From NCBI RefSeq assembly GCF_003957295.1, contig NZ_RQPJ01000019.1, positions 2,534 to 66,533 on the forward strand: a stretch of 64,000 bases of DNA. The letters run 5' to 3'. Position 1 is the stretch's first letter, and the number at the start of each line of letters is the position of its first letter. The notes under the pieces are model-generated. The model was not told the origin of the DNA. It searched no databases and was given only the letters and a program-made list of their open reading frames with translations. This document shows, piece after piece, positions 48,057 to 57,566 of this stretch. The stretch is from Arenibacter aquaticus (GTDB lineage: Bacteria; Bacteroidota; Bacteroidia; Flavobacteriales; Flavobacteriaceae). Both the position numbers and the translations under genes were made by a program.

Positions 48057-49022
48057 ATGCTTAATGTTGGCGTCCTTGGAGCAGGACATTTAGGAAAAAT
48101 ACATTTACGACTCCTTAATGAGTCCAAGAAATACAATTTAGTGGGTTTTTATGATCCCGATGTAATCAATGGTGAAAAAGTAGCAGCCCAATTTGGTTAC
48201 ACTTTTTATGACAACATCAACAAACTTATTGATGAAGTTGATGTAATAGACATTGTTACCCCTACCCTTTCACACTTTGAATGCGCCAAAAAGGCTATGG
48301 AAAAGGGGAGGCATGTATTTATAGAGAAACCCATCACCAACACTTTGCAAGAAGCCGAAGAATTATTGATTCTGGAAAAGAAATATAATGTAAAAGGACA
48401 GGTGGGCCACGTAGAACGGTTTAACCCTGCCTTCATGGCCGTAAAGGACAATATTAACAGTCCTATGTTTATTGAAACCCATAGACTGGCAGAGTTTAAC
48501 CCTAGAGGTACAGACGTCCCGGTTGTATTGGATCTGATGATCCACGATATAGACGCCATACTTAGTGTGGTTAGCTCTGAAGTAAAACACATAACAGCCA
48601 GCGGAGTCTCGGTCATTAGCAACTCACCGGATATTGCAAACGCCAGAATTGAATTTGAAAACGGCTGTGTAGCCAATCTAACAGCCAGCAGAATTTCCCT
48701 GAAAAACATGAGGAAGTCCAGGTTTTTCCAAAGAGATGCCTATATATCTGTAGACTTTCTTGAAAAGAAGGTCGAAGTTGTAAAAATGAAGGATGCCCCT
48801 GAGAAACCGGGAGATTTTGATATGATACTGCAAAATGCGGAAGGGGTAAAAAAACAAATATATTTTGAGAATCCTGATATTCCCACCAACAATGCAATTC
48901 TTGATGAATTGGAAACCTTTGCCGATGCAATAAACCAAAATACCGTTCCTGTTGTGACCTTGGAGCAAGGCACTAAGGCACTAAGGGTGGCTTTGGGAGT
49001 GATAGCGTCTTTCCAGAAGTAA
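48057..49022 (+). CDS. Gfo/Idh/MocA family oxidoreductase
   Basis: 321 residues with the N-terminal Rossmann fold (VGVLGAGHLGKIHLRLL) and the family motif EKPITNT near residue 90, followed by VGHVERFNPAF, close to sugar or UDP-N-acetylglucosamine dehydrogenases of the WlbA type. It oxidises or reduces a sugar-like substrate with NAD(P). The gene is followed by a 3-hydroxyacyl-CoA dehydrogenase gene on the same strand with 80 bp between; no pathway link is evident. Confidence 0.9.
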   Translation: MLNVGVLGAGHLGKIHLRLLNESKKYNLVGFYDPDVINGEKVAAQFGYTFYDNINKLIDEVDVIDIVTPTLSHFECAKKAMEKGRHVFIEKPITNTLQEAEELLILEKKYNVKGQVGHVERFNPAFMAVKDNINSPMFIETHRLAEFNPRGTDVPVVLDLMIHDIDAILSVVSSEVKHITASGVSVISNSPDIANARIEFENGCVANLTASRISLKNMRKSRFFQRDAYISVDFLEKKVEVVKMKDAPEKPGDFDMILQNAEGVKKQIYFENPDIPTNNAILDELETFADAINQNTVPVVTLEQGTKALRVALGVIASFQK

Positions 49023-49102
49023 TTCACAACCCCAATATACGGTCCGGCAAATTGTCTTGGGACAGTTTTATAGACCATAATAAAATGCAAAACCTAAAAC
49101 CA

Positions 49103-49990
49103 ATGAAAAAAATAGCAGTCATAGGAGCCGGAACAATGGGTAACGGAATTGCCCATGTTTTTGCACAAAACGGTTATAAAACCAATCTAATCGACATTTC
49201 ACAAGACTCCTTGGAAAGAGGTATGGCTACCATAAACAAGAACTTGGACAGGATGGTAGCAAAAGAGATTATAACGGAAAAGGAGAAAGAAAACACTATA
49301 AAAAACCTTAACCAGTATACCGATTTGGCCCAAGGTGTAAAATCTGTTGATTTGGTAGTCGAGGCTGCCACCGAGGACACGGATTTAAAAATTAAGATTT
49401 TTACGGACCTGGATCGTTTATGCGATGCAGACACCATATTGGCCACCAATACCTCGTCTATTTCCATTACCCAGATAGCCGCCGCCACCAACAGGGCCGG
49501 AAAAGTCATTGGAATGCACTTTATGAACCCAGTTCCCATTATGCAATTGGTTGAGATTATCAGAGGCTACAACACCACCAATGAGGTTACCCAAACCATC
49601 ATGGATCTCTCCAAAAAATTGGGTAAAACCCCCACGGAAGTAAATGACTACCCAGGTTTTGTAGCCAATCGTATATTGATGCCAATGATAAATGAAGCCA
49701 TTGAAACCCTATACAATAACGTTGCAGGGGTCTCCGAAATAGATACGGTGATGAAATTAGGCATGGCCCATCCGATGGGCCCCTTGCAATTGGCAGATTT
49801 TATAGGTCTGGATGTTTGCCTGTCTATCTTAAAGGTAATGTACGACGGCTTTAAAAATCCGAAATATGCCCCATGCCCCCTCCTGATCAATATGGTTAGA
49901 GCGGGTAAATTAGGTGTAAAATCCGGGGAAGGGTTTTATGACTATTCAGAATCCCGGAAAGCGGAGAAAGTTTCAAAACAATTTAGTTGA
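49103..49990 (+). CDS. 3-hydroxyacyl-CoA dehydrogenase (3-hydroxybutyryl-CoA type)
   Basis: NAD-dependent oxidation of 3-hydroxyacyl-CoA in beta-oxidation or butyrate-type metabolism. I start it at the ATG at 49103 (MKKIAVIGAGTMGNGIAHVFA), giving 295 residues, the normal size of the single-domain enzyme; an ATG at 49085 is the alternative. Landmarks: ATNTSSISITQIA, GMHFMNPVPIMQLVEII with the catalytic His, FVANRILMPMINEA and HPMGPLQLADFIGLD. It is not fused to a hydratase. The frame overlaps the YggS upstream region by four bases only if YggS were extended. Confidence 0.95.
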   Translation: MKKIAVIGAGTMGNGIAHVFAQNGYKTNLIDISQDSLERGMATINKNLDRMVAKEIITEKEKENTIKNLNQYTDLAQGVKSVDLVVEAATEDTDLKIKIFTDLDRLCDADTILATNTSSISITQIAAATNRAGKVIGMHFMNPVPIMQLVEIIRGYNTTNEVTQTIMDLSKKLGKTPTEVNDYPGFVANRILMPMINEAIETLYNNVAGVSEIDTVMKLGMAHPMGPLQLADFIGLDVCLSILKVMYDGFKNPKYAPCPLLINMVRAGKLGVKSGEGFYDYSESRKAEKVSKQFS

Positions 49991-50070
49991 TCCATGCTTG
50001 CCTATTAGTAATATACCAAATCAATGTCCTCCCTGATACGTTTTTAGTTAATACCCAAAAACTACAGCAA

Positions 50071-50730
50071 ATGCCCATTAAAGATAATCTAATAAAAATA
50101 AAAGAATCTATTCCATCCCATGTAACCTTGGTAGCCGTTTCCAAGACCAAACCCCTTGAAGATATTATGGAGGCCTATGAGGCCGGTCAAAGGATTTTCG
50201 GAGAAAATAAAATCCAGGAAATGACCCAAAAATGGGAGAAACTGCCCAAGGATATACAGTGGCATATGATTGGACATATACAACGCAACAAGGTAAAGTA
50301 TATGGCAGAATATGTGTCCTTGATCCACGGAGTTGACAGTCTAAAACTATTGACCGAAATTAACAAACAAGCAAAAAAATACGATAGGGTAATTCCATGT
50401 CTTTTGCAAATTCACATTGCAGAAGAAACTACAAAATTTGGTTTTGACGCCAGTGAACTGGAACACATAATTACTCCTAGCACGCTTGCACAGCTCACCC
50501 ATGTCAAAATTGTTGGGTTAATGGGCATGGCAACTTTTACACAAGACACCCAGCAGATTAGAAAGGAATTTAAACACCTGAGATCCCTATACGAAAAAGC
50601 AAAAAATAAGCTCCCCTATATATCAATTCTTTCTATGGGAATGAGTGGGGATTACAAAATAGCCATTGAAGAAGGCAGCAGCATGATACGTGTGGGCAGC
50701 AGTATATTTGGGGCCAGAAATTACCACTAA
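50071..50730 (+). CDS. YggS family PLP-binding protein
   Basis: 219 residues from the ATG at 50071 (MPIKDNLIKIKES); the open frame extends 28 codons upstream but without family similarity. The PLP lysine is K25 in LVAVSKTKP. IFGENKIQEM, WHMIGHIQRNKVKY, GLMGMATF, LSMGMSGDYKIAIEEGSSMIRVGS are the family blocks. YggS proteins keep PLP and amino-acid pools in balance and have no known catalytic reaction. Confidence 0.95.
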   Translation: MPIKDNLIKIKESIPSHVTLVAVSKTKPLEDIMEAYEAGQRIFGENKIQEMTQKWEKLPKDIQWHMIGHIQRNKVKYMAEYVSLIHGVDSLKLLTEINKQAKKYDRVIPCLLQIHIAEETTKFGFDASELEHIITPSTLAQLTHVKIVGLMGMATFTQDTQQIRKEFKHLRSLYEKAKNKLPYISILSMGMSGDYKIAIEEGSSMIRVGSSIFGARNYH

Positions 50731-50760
50731 TACTTGCTATTTCCTTGACAGGAGAATATG

Positions 50761-50768
50761 TATCTTTG
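50761..50768 (+). promoter_or_regulatory. -7 box upstream of the exonuclease gene
   Basis: TATCTTTG, an exact consensus match 27 bases before the ATG at 50796. The -33 element is not clear. Confidence 0.4.
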
Positions 50769-50795
50769 TTTAGCAATCCGAATTAGAATTCATAC

Positions 50796-52160
50796 ATGTA
50801 CGTCATATTAGATATTGAAACCACAGGAGGGAAATACAATGAAGAAGGAGTCACCGAAATTGCGATCCACAAATTTGACGGGCATACAGTAGTAGACCAA
50901 TTTATAAGTCTGGTAAACCCGGAAAAGGACATTCAGCCCTTTGTGGTAAATCTCACTGGTATCAACAACAATATGCTTAAAACGGCCCCAAAATTTTATG
51001 AGGTGGCCAAGCGGATTGTGGAAATTACCGAAGATGCCGTGATTGTGGCACATAATGCACAATTTGACTACCGTATATTACGGACCGAATTCAGGAGACT
51101 AGGATATAATTTTGAACGTAAAACACTATGCACCGTTGAACTGTCCAAACAATTATTACCAGACCAGGACTCCTACAGTTTGGGCAAATTGGTACGTTCA
51201 CTGGGTATTCCCGTAAGTGACCGTCATAGGGCCAATGGCGACGCCTTGGCTACATTAAAATTATTTAAGCTATTACTTTCAAAGGATCTGGACAAAACCA
51301 TTATAAAGAATGTATTAAGAACAGAAACGCAAGGAGAGCTATCTCCCAGACAATTGGACATGGTAGACCTATTGCCCTCTGAAACAGGGGTCTACTATAT
51401 GCATAATAAGGATGGGGATATTATTCTTTTGGGCAAAAGTAGCAACATAAAAAAAAGGGTGAACCAACACTTCACCAATAATAGTCCCAAAGCCAGAAAG
51501 CTTCAGAAGGAAACGAAAAAGGTAACTTTTGAAAAAACAGGTAACGAATTGGCCGCCCTGCTGAAGGAAAATGCCGAATTAATACGGAACAAACCAAAAT
51601 ACAACCCCTTTTATAAAAAAAGGCTTTTTTCACACGGCATCTACCAATCTTTCAACGAACAGGGTTATGCCGTTCTGACCGCCGAAACCATTAAACCAAA
51701 AAAAAGACCATTCGCTACCTTTAACAGCTTACAGGCTGCGGAGAATTTCCTTCACAGGATCAGGGAAGAATTTCAGTTGTGCAATAAGCTAAACGGACTA
51801 TCAAAAGCCAAAAAGCAGTGCTCCCATTATGATGAAAACAACTGCCTGGGGGCCTGCGTTCAGAAAGAGTCGGCAGACCAATACAACAAAAGGGTTAACC
51901 AAGCTATAGAACAATATAGTTTTAACAATAAGAGCATCTTGATCATGGACAAAGGCAGGGAAATTGGAGAACGCTGTGGGATTGCCATAAAAGATGGCAC
52001 TTTTATAGGCATGGGGTATTTTAATCTAAACTATCAGATTAATAATATGCATATATTGGAAACCATAATTACCCCTATGGATGGAAATGATAATACCACC
52101 CATATTATCACATCTTATCTTAGAAAAAAGAAGGTTTTAAAAATTTTGGAATTAAAATAG
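50796..52160 (+). CDS. DEDDh 3'-5' exonuclease fused to GIY-YIG (UvrC-like) nuclease domain
   Basis: 454 residues. The N-terminal exonuclease of the DnaQ type has D6 and E8 (VILDIETTGG), AHNAQFDYRILRTEF and HRANGDALATLKL. From about residue 197 a GIY-YIG nuclease follows (SETGVYYMHNKDGDIILLGKS with SNIKKRVNQHF and a catalytic ENAELIRNKPKYN glutamate). The last ~120 residues contain CSHYDENNCLGACVQK, as in Cho/UvrC-like proteins. It is likely involved in DNA repair; the fusion is known in several phyla. It starts a run of genes with 6-bp or smaller gaps. Confidence 0.9.
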   Translation: MYVILDIETTGGKYNEEGVTEIAIHKFDGHTVVDQFISLVNPEKDIQPFVVNLTGINNNMLKTAPKFYEVAKRIVEITEDAVIVAHNAQFDYRILRTEFRRLGYNFERKTLCTVELSKQLLPDQDSYSLGKLVRSLGIPVSDRHRANGDALATLKLFKLLLSKDLDKTIIKNVLRTETQGELSPRQLDMVDLLPSETGVYYMHNKDGDIILLGKSSNIKKRVNQHFTNNSPKARKLQKETKKVTFEKTGNELAALLKENAELIRNKPKYNPFYKKRLFSHGIYQSFNEQGYAVLTAETIKPKKRPFATFNSLQAAENFLHRIREEFQLCNKLNGLSKAKKQCSHYDENNCLGACVQKESADQYNKRVNQAIEQYSFNNKSILIMDKGREIGERCGIAIKDGTFIGMGYFNLNYQINNMHILETIITPMDGNDNTTHIITSYLRKKKVLKILELK

Positions 52161-52166
52161 TAAAAT

Positions 52167-52997
52167 TTGAAAATTAAAAAAAGTTGGAAACATAAGATCC
52201 ATGAGGTAATCTACGGGACACACACCCCGGCCGGAAAACTGTTTGACATAGTTCTTCTCATTATAATCGTCTACAGTGTAATCATCGTAATGCTGGAGAG
52301 TATCCCAGCCTATGACGAGCGGTATCATAAATTCCTAAACCTTTCGGAATGGGTGGTAACCATTTTGTTTTCCATAGAGTACATTTTACGTATTGTTTCC
52401 ATCAACCGCCCAAAAAAATATATTTTTAGCTTTTTTGGTATTATCGATCTATTATCCACCATTCCCAAATACCTAGCCCTGTTTCTTGTGGGCTCCCAAT
52501 ACCTTACGGCCTTTCGCATCCTGAGGTTGTTAAGGGTGTTTAGAATTTTAAAACTGGTACGTTTCGTAGGGGAATCAAACAATCTGGTGAGAGCTCTACA
52601 TGCGAGTAGGACTAAAATATTTGTTTTTGTTTTCTTCGTGATCATCATATCTGTTTTATTGGGAACGGTAATGTATATTGTTGAAGGCCCCACCCACGGC
52701 TTCTCTAGTATTCCCCACAGTGTATATTGGACCATAGTAACCCTTACCACAGTGGGCTATGGCGATATTTCCCCAGAAACACCCTTGGGACAGTTTATAG
52801 CTACTGTGATCATGATCATTGGTTACGGAGTTATTGCGGTGCCTACAGGAATTGTTTCGGCAGAATACGCCTCGGGCATATCCAAGAAAACCAAGAAAAA
52901 CCCTGGAAGGGCCTGTCCTGAATGTGGTACGGAAATTATGCGCGTGGATGCCCACTATTGTAGGGAATGCGGGCACAGATTAAATGACGAAGACTAA
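52167..52997 (+). CDS. Voltage-gated potassium channel with C-terminal zinc ribbon
   Basis: 276 residues, six membrane segments. S4 is a regular arginine ladder (FRILRLLRVFRILKLVRF), and the pore filter is TTVGYGD. After S6 the C-terminus carries CPECGTEI and CRECGHRL, a zinc-ribbon pair of CxxC knuckles. The start is TTG at 52167: a stop codon lies two codons upstream in frame and the next Met is inside S1, so no ATG is available. The gene follows the exonuclease by 6 bp and overlaps the miaA start by one base (TAATG). Confidence 0.92.
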   Translation: MKIKKSWKHKIHEVIYGTHTPAGKLFDIVLLIIIVYSVIIVMLESIPAYDERYHKFLNLSEWVVTILFSIEYILRIVSINRPKKYIFSFFGIIDLLSTIPKYLALFLVGSQYLTAFRILRLLRVFRILKLVRFVGESNNLVRALHASRTKIFVFVFFVIIISVLLGTVMYIVEGPTHGFSSIPHSVYWTIVTLTTVGYGDISPETPLGQFIATVIMIIGYGVIAVPTGIVSAEYASGISKKTKKNPGRACPECGTEIMRVDAHYCRECGHRLNDED

Positions 52998-53911
52998 TGA
53001 CTAACAAGACCCTCATATCAGTCGTAGGGCCAACGGCCATTGGCAAGACCGCTTTGGCCATTAAGGTGGCGGATTATTTTGGTACAGAAATTATTTCAGC
53101 AGATTCCAGACAGTTTTTTAAGGAAATGCGTATTGGGACAGCAGTCCCATCACAGGAAGAGCTGGCGAGCGTTCCCCATCACTTTATTCAGCACAAAAGT
53201 ATTTTTGAACCCTATAGTGTAGGTGATTTTGAACGGGAAGCCCTTTCCAAACTAGAATTCCTCTTTAAGAAAAAGGATGTTGTAGTAATGGTAGGCGGCA
53301 GTGGCCTTTATGTAGACGCCGTAACCCATGGATTGGACCATTTTCCCAAGATTGACCCAGAAATACGCCAAAACTTGAACGAACAGCTTTTAAACAAGGG
53401 GATAACAAGCCTTCAAGAGCAATTAAAAACCCTAGACCCTACATACTATGACAAAGTTGATCTTAACAACCCACATAGGCTTATTAGGGCCTTGGAGGTG
53501 TGCCTAGGCACTGGTGACCCCTTCTCTTCCTTTTTAAAACGGTCCAATATTAGCAAAAGGCCTTTCCGTACCGTTACATTGGGCATAAGTGCTGCCCGTG
53601 ATATAATCTATGACCGTATAAACCTAAGGGTAGATCTGATGATGGATGAAGGCCTCTTACAAGAAGTAGAAACCCTGGAACAGTACAAAGACCTTAATGC
53701 CCTACAAACTGTTGGTTACAAGGAATTATTCCAATATCTTAAGGGCGATATTGATCTGGAAACAGCAATAGGGGATATTAAGAAAAATACCAGAAGGTTT
53801 GCCAAAAGGCAATTAACCTGGTTAAGAAAAAAAGAAGATATCCTTTGGATTGATTATAAGTATGACTTAGCCGCAGTTTTAAGTAAAGTGGAACAAAATA
53901 TCACGGGATAA
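52997..53911 (+). CDS. miaA: tRNA dimethylallyltransferase
   Basis: Adds a dimethylallyl group to N6 of A37 in tRNAs reading UNN codons. 304 residues. Landmarks: SVVGPTAIGKTALAIKVA (P-loop), EIISADSRQFFKEMRIGTA, VGGSGLYVDA, HRLIRALEV and the C-terminal LQTVGYKELF, TRRFAKRQLTWLRK. Its ATG overlaps the channel stop and its own stop overlaps the gluconokinase ATG (TAATG), so the genes are translationally coupled. Confidence 0.97.
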   Translation: MTNKTLISVVGPTAIGKTALAIKVADYFGTEIISADSRQFFKEMRIGTAVPSQEELASVPHHFIQHKSIFEPYSVGDFEREALSKLEFLFKKKDVVVMVGGSGLYVDAVTHGLDHFPKIDPEIRQNLNEQLLNKGITSLQEQLKTLDPTYYDKVDLNNPHRLIRALEVCLGTGDPFSSFLKRSNISKRPFRTVTLGISAARDIIYDRINLRVDLMMDEGLLQEVETLEQYKDLNALQTVGYKELFQYLKGDIDLETAIGDIKKNTRRFAKRQLTWLRKKEDILWIDYKYDLAAVLSKVEQNITG

Positions 53912-54417
53912 TGAGCGCTACAAATAAGAATATACTTTTCATTATTGGTGTTTCCGGAACCGGAAAATCAACCATCGGGGAAATGCTGGCCAAGGCACTC
54001 AAACTGCCTTTTTATGACGGGGACGATTACCATTCGGAATCCAACATAAAAAAAATGGCCAATAAAAACCCGTTGACCGATGAAGACCGCCAGGAATGGT
54101 TGGCCACTTTGAATAAATTAGCCCGGGACAAAAGGGATACCGGGGCCGTAATTGTCTGTTCGGCATTAAAAAAATCTTATCGAAAAATATTGGCTAAACA
54201 AATTGAATCACAGGTAGTATGGGTTTCCCTAGAAGGCTCCTTTGAGCTGATAATGGATCGTCTACAAAAAAGAAAAGGACATTTTATGCCTTCGGAATTG
54301 CTACGCTCCCAATTGGATACTTTTGAACCCACCACAGAAGCCATAAAAGTGCCCATTACGGGTAGCCCCAAAGAAATAGTTGATAATATATTAAGGGAAT
54401 ATGACGGAACCAAATAA
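53911..54417 (+). CDS. gntK: Gluconokinase
   Basis: Phosphorylates gluconate to 6-phosphogluconate. 168 residues. P-loop GVSGTGKST, substrate block DGDDYHSESNIKKMANKNPLTDEDRQ (seen as two parts) and VIVCSALKKSYRKIL, plus KGHFMPSELLRSQLDTFEP, are characteristic of the GntK family. No gluconate transporter or repressor is adjacent. Last gene of the exonuclease-channel-miaA-gntK run; the shared terminator follows at 54550. Confidence 0.93.
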   Translation: MSATNKNILFIIGVSGTGKSTIGEMLAKALKLPFYDGDDYHSESNIKKMANKNPLTDEDRQEWLATLNKLARDKRDTGAVIVCSALKKSYRKILAKQIESQVVWVSLEGSFELIMDRLQKRKGHFMPSELLRSQLDTFEPTTEAIKVPITGSPKEIVDNILREYDGTK

Positions 54418-54549
54418 GTCTTTAATGAGACTTTTGTAGCAGCATCCTTAAAGTTAGGGAGACATTAGGAGCGTGTTCACTTTTTTTGGCGGGATCCGTT
54501 AAGCCGGCGCATGGGGCTGAAGGTTACAACTATGACAAATCACAAATAA

Positions 54550-54582
54550 AAAGCGCCAAGTCAGATTTCTGCTTGGCGCTTT
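54550..54582. terminator. Bidirectional terminator between gntK and the rprY-like gene
   Basis: Perfect 11-bp stem AAAGCGCCAAG (54550-54560) / CTTGGCGCTTT (54572-54582). T-rich on the minus side (TTTTTATTTG), so it best serves the minus-strand operon. Confidence 0.8.
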
Positions 54583-54605
54583 AAAATATATTATGTTCGG
54601 CAAAT

Positions 54606-55313
54606 TTATTCGTCCTTTACCACAAGCCTAAATCCTTCTCCGTGAATATTTAATATCTCAACGTTTTCATCTTTTTTCAAGTATTTACGCAATTTAGCGA
54701 TATAGACATCCATACTCCTTGATGTAAAATAGTTATCATCTCGCCAAATCTTGGTCAAAGCCAATTCCCTGGGCATCAGATCGTTCTCATGTAAGGCCAA
54801 TAACCTAAGCAATTCATTTTCCTTGGGGGATAATTTAATTGCATCCTCATCCTTATATTTTAAAAATCTCAATTTTGAATTTAACTGAAACCCTCCAATC
54901 TTAAACTCAAACTGTTTACTATCTGCCAAAGAATTGGATGACTTCCTCTGAATTATCGCTTTCAATTTCATTAAAAGCACTTCGGAATCAAAAGGTTTGT
55001 TTAAGTAATCATCAGCTCCCGCCTTGTACCCCTTAAGCACATCTTCCTTCATGGTCTTGGCCGTTAAGAATACTATGGGAACATTTTCATTCTTCTCCCG
55101 AATCTCCTTAGCCAGTGTAAATCCATCCTTGTAGGGCATCATTACATCCAAGATACAAACATCAAAATTGTCTTTCTTAAATTTCTCAAAACCTTCCATT
55201 CCATTTTTAGCCAACGTAACATCAAAATCGTTCATGGCCAAATAATCCTTTAGCACGATTCCAAAATTGGGATCATCCTCTACAAGTAATACTTTTTTAT
55301 CTGCTGTTTCCAT
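54606..55313 (-). CDS. Response regulator, OmpR family (RprY-like)
   Basis: 235 residues. The receiver has E12-D13-D14, phosphoacceptor D56 (CILDVMMP), Thr in VFLTAKT and Lys in LNKPF. The C-terminal winged helix (about 130-232) ends in GEGFRLV. It is the partner of the kinase encoded 10 bp upstream. The pair resembles RprX/RprY of Bacteroides, a conserved system tied to envelope and sodium-related stress; the exact signal here is unknown. Confidence 0.94.
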   Translation of the reverse strand: METADKKVLLVEDDPNFGIVLKDYLAMNDFDVTLAKNGMEGFEKFKKDNFDVCILDVMMPYKDGFTLAKEIREKNENVPIVFLTAKTMKEDVLKGYKAGADDYLNKPFDSEVLLMKLKAIIQRKSSNSLADSKQFEFKIGGFQLNSKLRFLKYKDEDAIKLSPKENELLRLLALHENDLMPRELALTKIWRDDNYFTSRSMDVYIAKLRKYLKKDENVEILNIHGEGFRLVVKDE

Positions 55314-55323
55314 TATCGTTTTA

Positions 55324-56898
55324 TTAAATTAAAGGTAGTTTTATATAAAAAGTGCTTCCTTTTCCTTTTTCACTCTCCGCATAAACCTCACCTTGGTGAT
55401 CATCTATTATTTTTTTCACATAAGCTAGACCCAATCCGTGACCCTTAACGTTGTGTATATCTCCAGTGTGTTCCCTATAGAACTTTTCAAAAACTTTTTT
55501 CAGTACCGCCTTGCTCATTCCAGCACCTTGGTCCTTTATTTTTATAATTATATAATTGCTTACCACTTCGGTAAAAACATCTATTTTAGGCGCTTGGGGC
55601 GAATATTTCACGGCATTGTCCAAAATATTCACAATTACATTTGTAAAATGCATTTCGTTGGCCAGCACCTCTGAACGATCTGCTTTTAAATGGGTTTTAA
55701 TATAGCCGCCTCTGTCATCAACAATTAGCTCAACATGGGTAATGGCATCGGCTATTATGTCGTGCACATCGGCCCTATCCTTACTAATATCCAACTGGTT
55801 TTTTTCCAATTTGGAAATTCGCAATACATTCTCTACCTGGGCATGCATTCGTTTATTTTCGTCCCGGATCATCAGCAAATACCGCAACACCTTATCTTTA
55901 TCCTGGATTATCTTAGGGTTTTTTATAGCCTCTACTGCCAAATTAATTGTTGCTATCGGGGTTTTAAACTCATGCGTCATATTATTAATAAAGTCCGATT
56001 TTATCTCGGAAATCTGTTTTTGTTTTATCAATTGATATATGGCGCTGGAATACGCTATAACAATAACCAATGTAAAGGCCAATGACAAAATGGCCATTCC
56101 CAGAATGGACTGTATTAGGAACCTTTTCTTTTTAGGAAAGGTAAGCAATAGGGAAAAATTGGTGTTTCCTTCACTATCCTTAAACAAGGGAGCTTTGTAC
56201 AGCGTGGTTTCGGAGAATTTAAATTTTTTAGATTTAACCTTTGTGGGCAACCCCTTACTGTAAACCCCATATTCATAGTCAATAGTAATACCCCTATTCT
56301 TTAGCTCTCTGCTGAGAAACAATTCTATTTCCTGTTTGGATACCCGTTTATGGATAGACCTGGATTTGGCCTGCTCCCTAAAAACATCATCCAAAGCCGC
56401 CTTATCCACAGAAGAAAGACCTCCTATTTTTTCCAGCTTTTGGACGGGTGTCAAAGAATACTGACTACCATCCAAACCAAAATCCTCTTTATATATTTCA
56501 GTTTTCCTGGTGCTCGTAATATTCCTAAAGGTTGTTGTGTCCAAGCCTATATCAAAGAACGTAGAGGCCATATTATAGTCCTCCTCGAGAATACCATGGG
56601 TATAAAATCGGATTTCATTGGAGTTAATATCCCGATCAAAAAAAAAGAAATTCTTAAGATGGGTGGCCTTGGGCTTTCCCACACTATCCTTTAATCTGTA
56701 AAATTCATCAAGATAATCCTGTACCTCTCTTTTTTCAATATCCTCTACAACCCTATTTAGAATTTGATTGACCGTATTTGAAAATTGCTCCTCCTTATCC
56801 TCTACCGATTTATTGATCCAATAGCTTTGGACAAAGATAATCCCTATTAGGGAAAGGCTCATTAATACTACCAATAAACCAAATAACCTCTTATTCAT
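55324..56898 (-). CDS. Sensor histidine kinase (RprX-like)
   Basis: 524 residues. A membrane segment at the N-terminus (about 6-26) and one at about 262-285 enclose a periplasmic domain of about 230 residues. The HisKA domain has His309 (NNMTHEFKTPIATI), and the HATPase domain shows VNILDNAVKYSP, IKDQGAGMS, GHGLGLAYVKKII and KGSTFYIKLPL. It phosphorylates the OmpR-type regulator encoded directly downstream. Both genes end at the terminator at 54550. Confidence 0.95.
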   Translation of the reverse strand: MNKRLFGLLVVLMSLSLIGIIFVQSYWINKSVEDKEEQFSNTVNQILNRVVEDIEKREVQDYLDEFYRLKDSVGKPKATHLKNFFFFDRDINSNEIRFYTHGILEEDYNMASTFFDIGLDTTTFRNITSTRKTEIYKEDFGLDGSQYSLTPVQKLEKIGGLSSVDKAALDDVFREQAKSRSIHKRVSKQEIELFLSRELKNRGITIDYEYGVYSKGLPTKVKSKKFKFSETTLYKAPLFKDSEGNTNFSLLLTFPKKKRFLIQSILGMAILSLAFTLVIVIAYSSAIYQLIKQKQISEIKSDFINNMTHEFKTPIATINLAVEAIKNPKIIQDKDKVLRYLLMIRDENKRMHAQVENVLRISKLEKNQLDISKDRADVHDIIADAITHVELIVDDRGGYIKTHLKADRSEVLANEMHFTNVIVNILDNAVKYSPQAPKIDVFTEVVSNYIIIKIKDQGAGMSKAVLKKVFEKFYREHTGDIHNVKGHGLGLAYVKKIIDDHQGEVYAESEKGKGSTFYIKLPLI

Positions 56899-56978
56899 TT
56901 ATTAACAAAATTAAAAATTTAACATTTAGCGGATTGTACGTTTAACCTAACCTTAACAAAAATGTTAAAATAATGCTC

Positions 56979-57566
56979 TTAAGCCCCTAATTTAAGTAGT
57001 TCTTGGTGGATCCGCATCACCTCATGTCGGGTTTTCTCTAGCTCTATATTTGCTATTATGAAGTCTGAATACTTCTCTTTTTGACTGTCGGGCAATTGAT
57101 TTTTTATCCGCTGCTCCACCTGGGCTTCGGTACTACCGTCCCGGTGCATCACCCTACTTATCCTTGTTGGGATCGGCGCCGTTACCAATATTATTTTATC
57201 GTAGAATTCACGGTTTCCGTTCTCAAAGATAATAGCAGCTTCCTGAATTACGTACTGCGCTTTTTGACCCTTGGACCAACCCAAAAAATGCTCCCTAACG
57301 GCAGGGTGCACAATACCGTTCAAAGCCTTTAAAAGACCCTTGTTCCCAAACACCTTCTTAGCCACATAATCCCTATTGAGCTTCCCGTCAAGGTAACTCT
57401 GCTCTCCCAATAACCCTTGGATCTCTTTTTTAATATTAGCAGAAGAATTCATTAGATTTTTAGCCTCCACATCGGAATTATAGACCGGCACCCCCAATTC
57501 CCTGAACATATTGGCTACGGTAGACTTTCCACTACCTATACCTCCAGTAAGCCCTACGATCATCAT
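56979..57566 (-). CDS. coaE: Dephospho-CoA kinase
   Basis: Phosphorylates dephospho-CoA, the last step of CoA synthesis. 195 residues. P-loop GLTGGIGSGKST, VPVYNSDVEAKNLM, GIVHPAVREHF and QEAAIIFENG are the family blocks. The ATG overlaps the YbbR stop (ATGA), so translation is coupled to the upstream gene. Together with panB and coaBC this gives three CoA-pathway genes in the window. Confidence 0.97.
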   Translation of the reverse strand: MMIVGLTGGIGSGKSTVANMFRELGVPVYNSDVEAKNLMNSSANIKKEIQGLLGEQSYLDGKLNRDYVAKKVFGNKGLLKALNGIVHPAVREHFLGWSKGQKAQYVIQEAAIIFENGNREFYDKIILVTAPIPTRISRVMHRDGSTEAQVEQRIKNQLPDSQKEKYSDFIIANIELEKTRHEVMRIHQELLKLGA

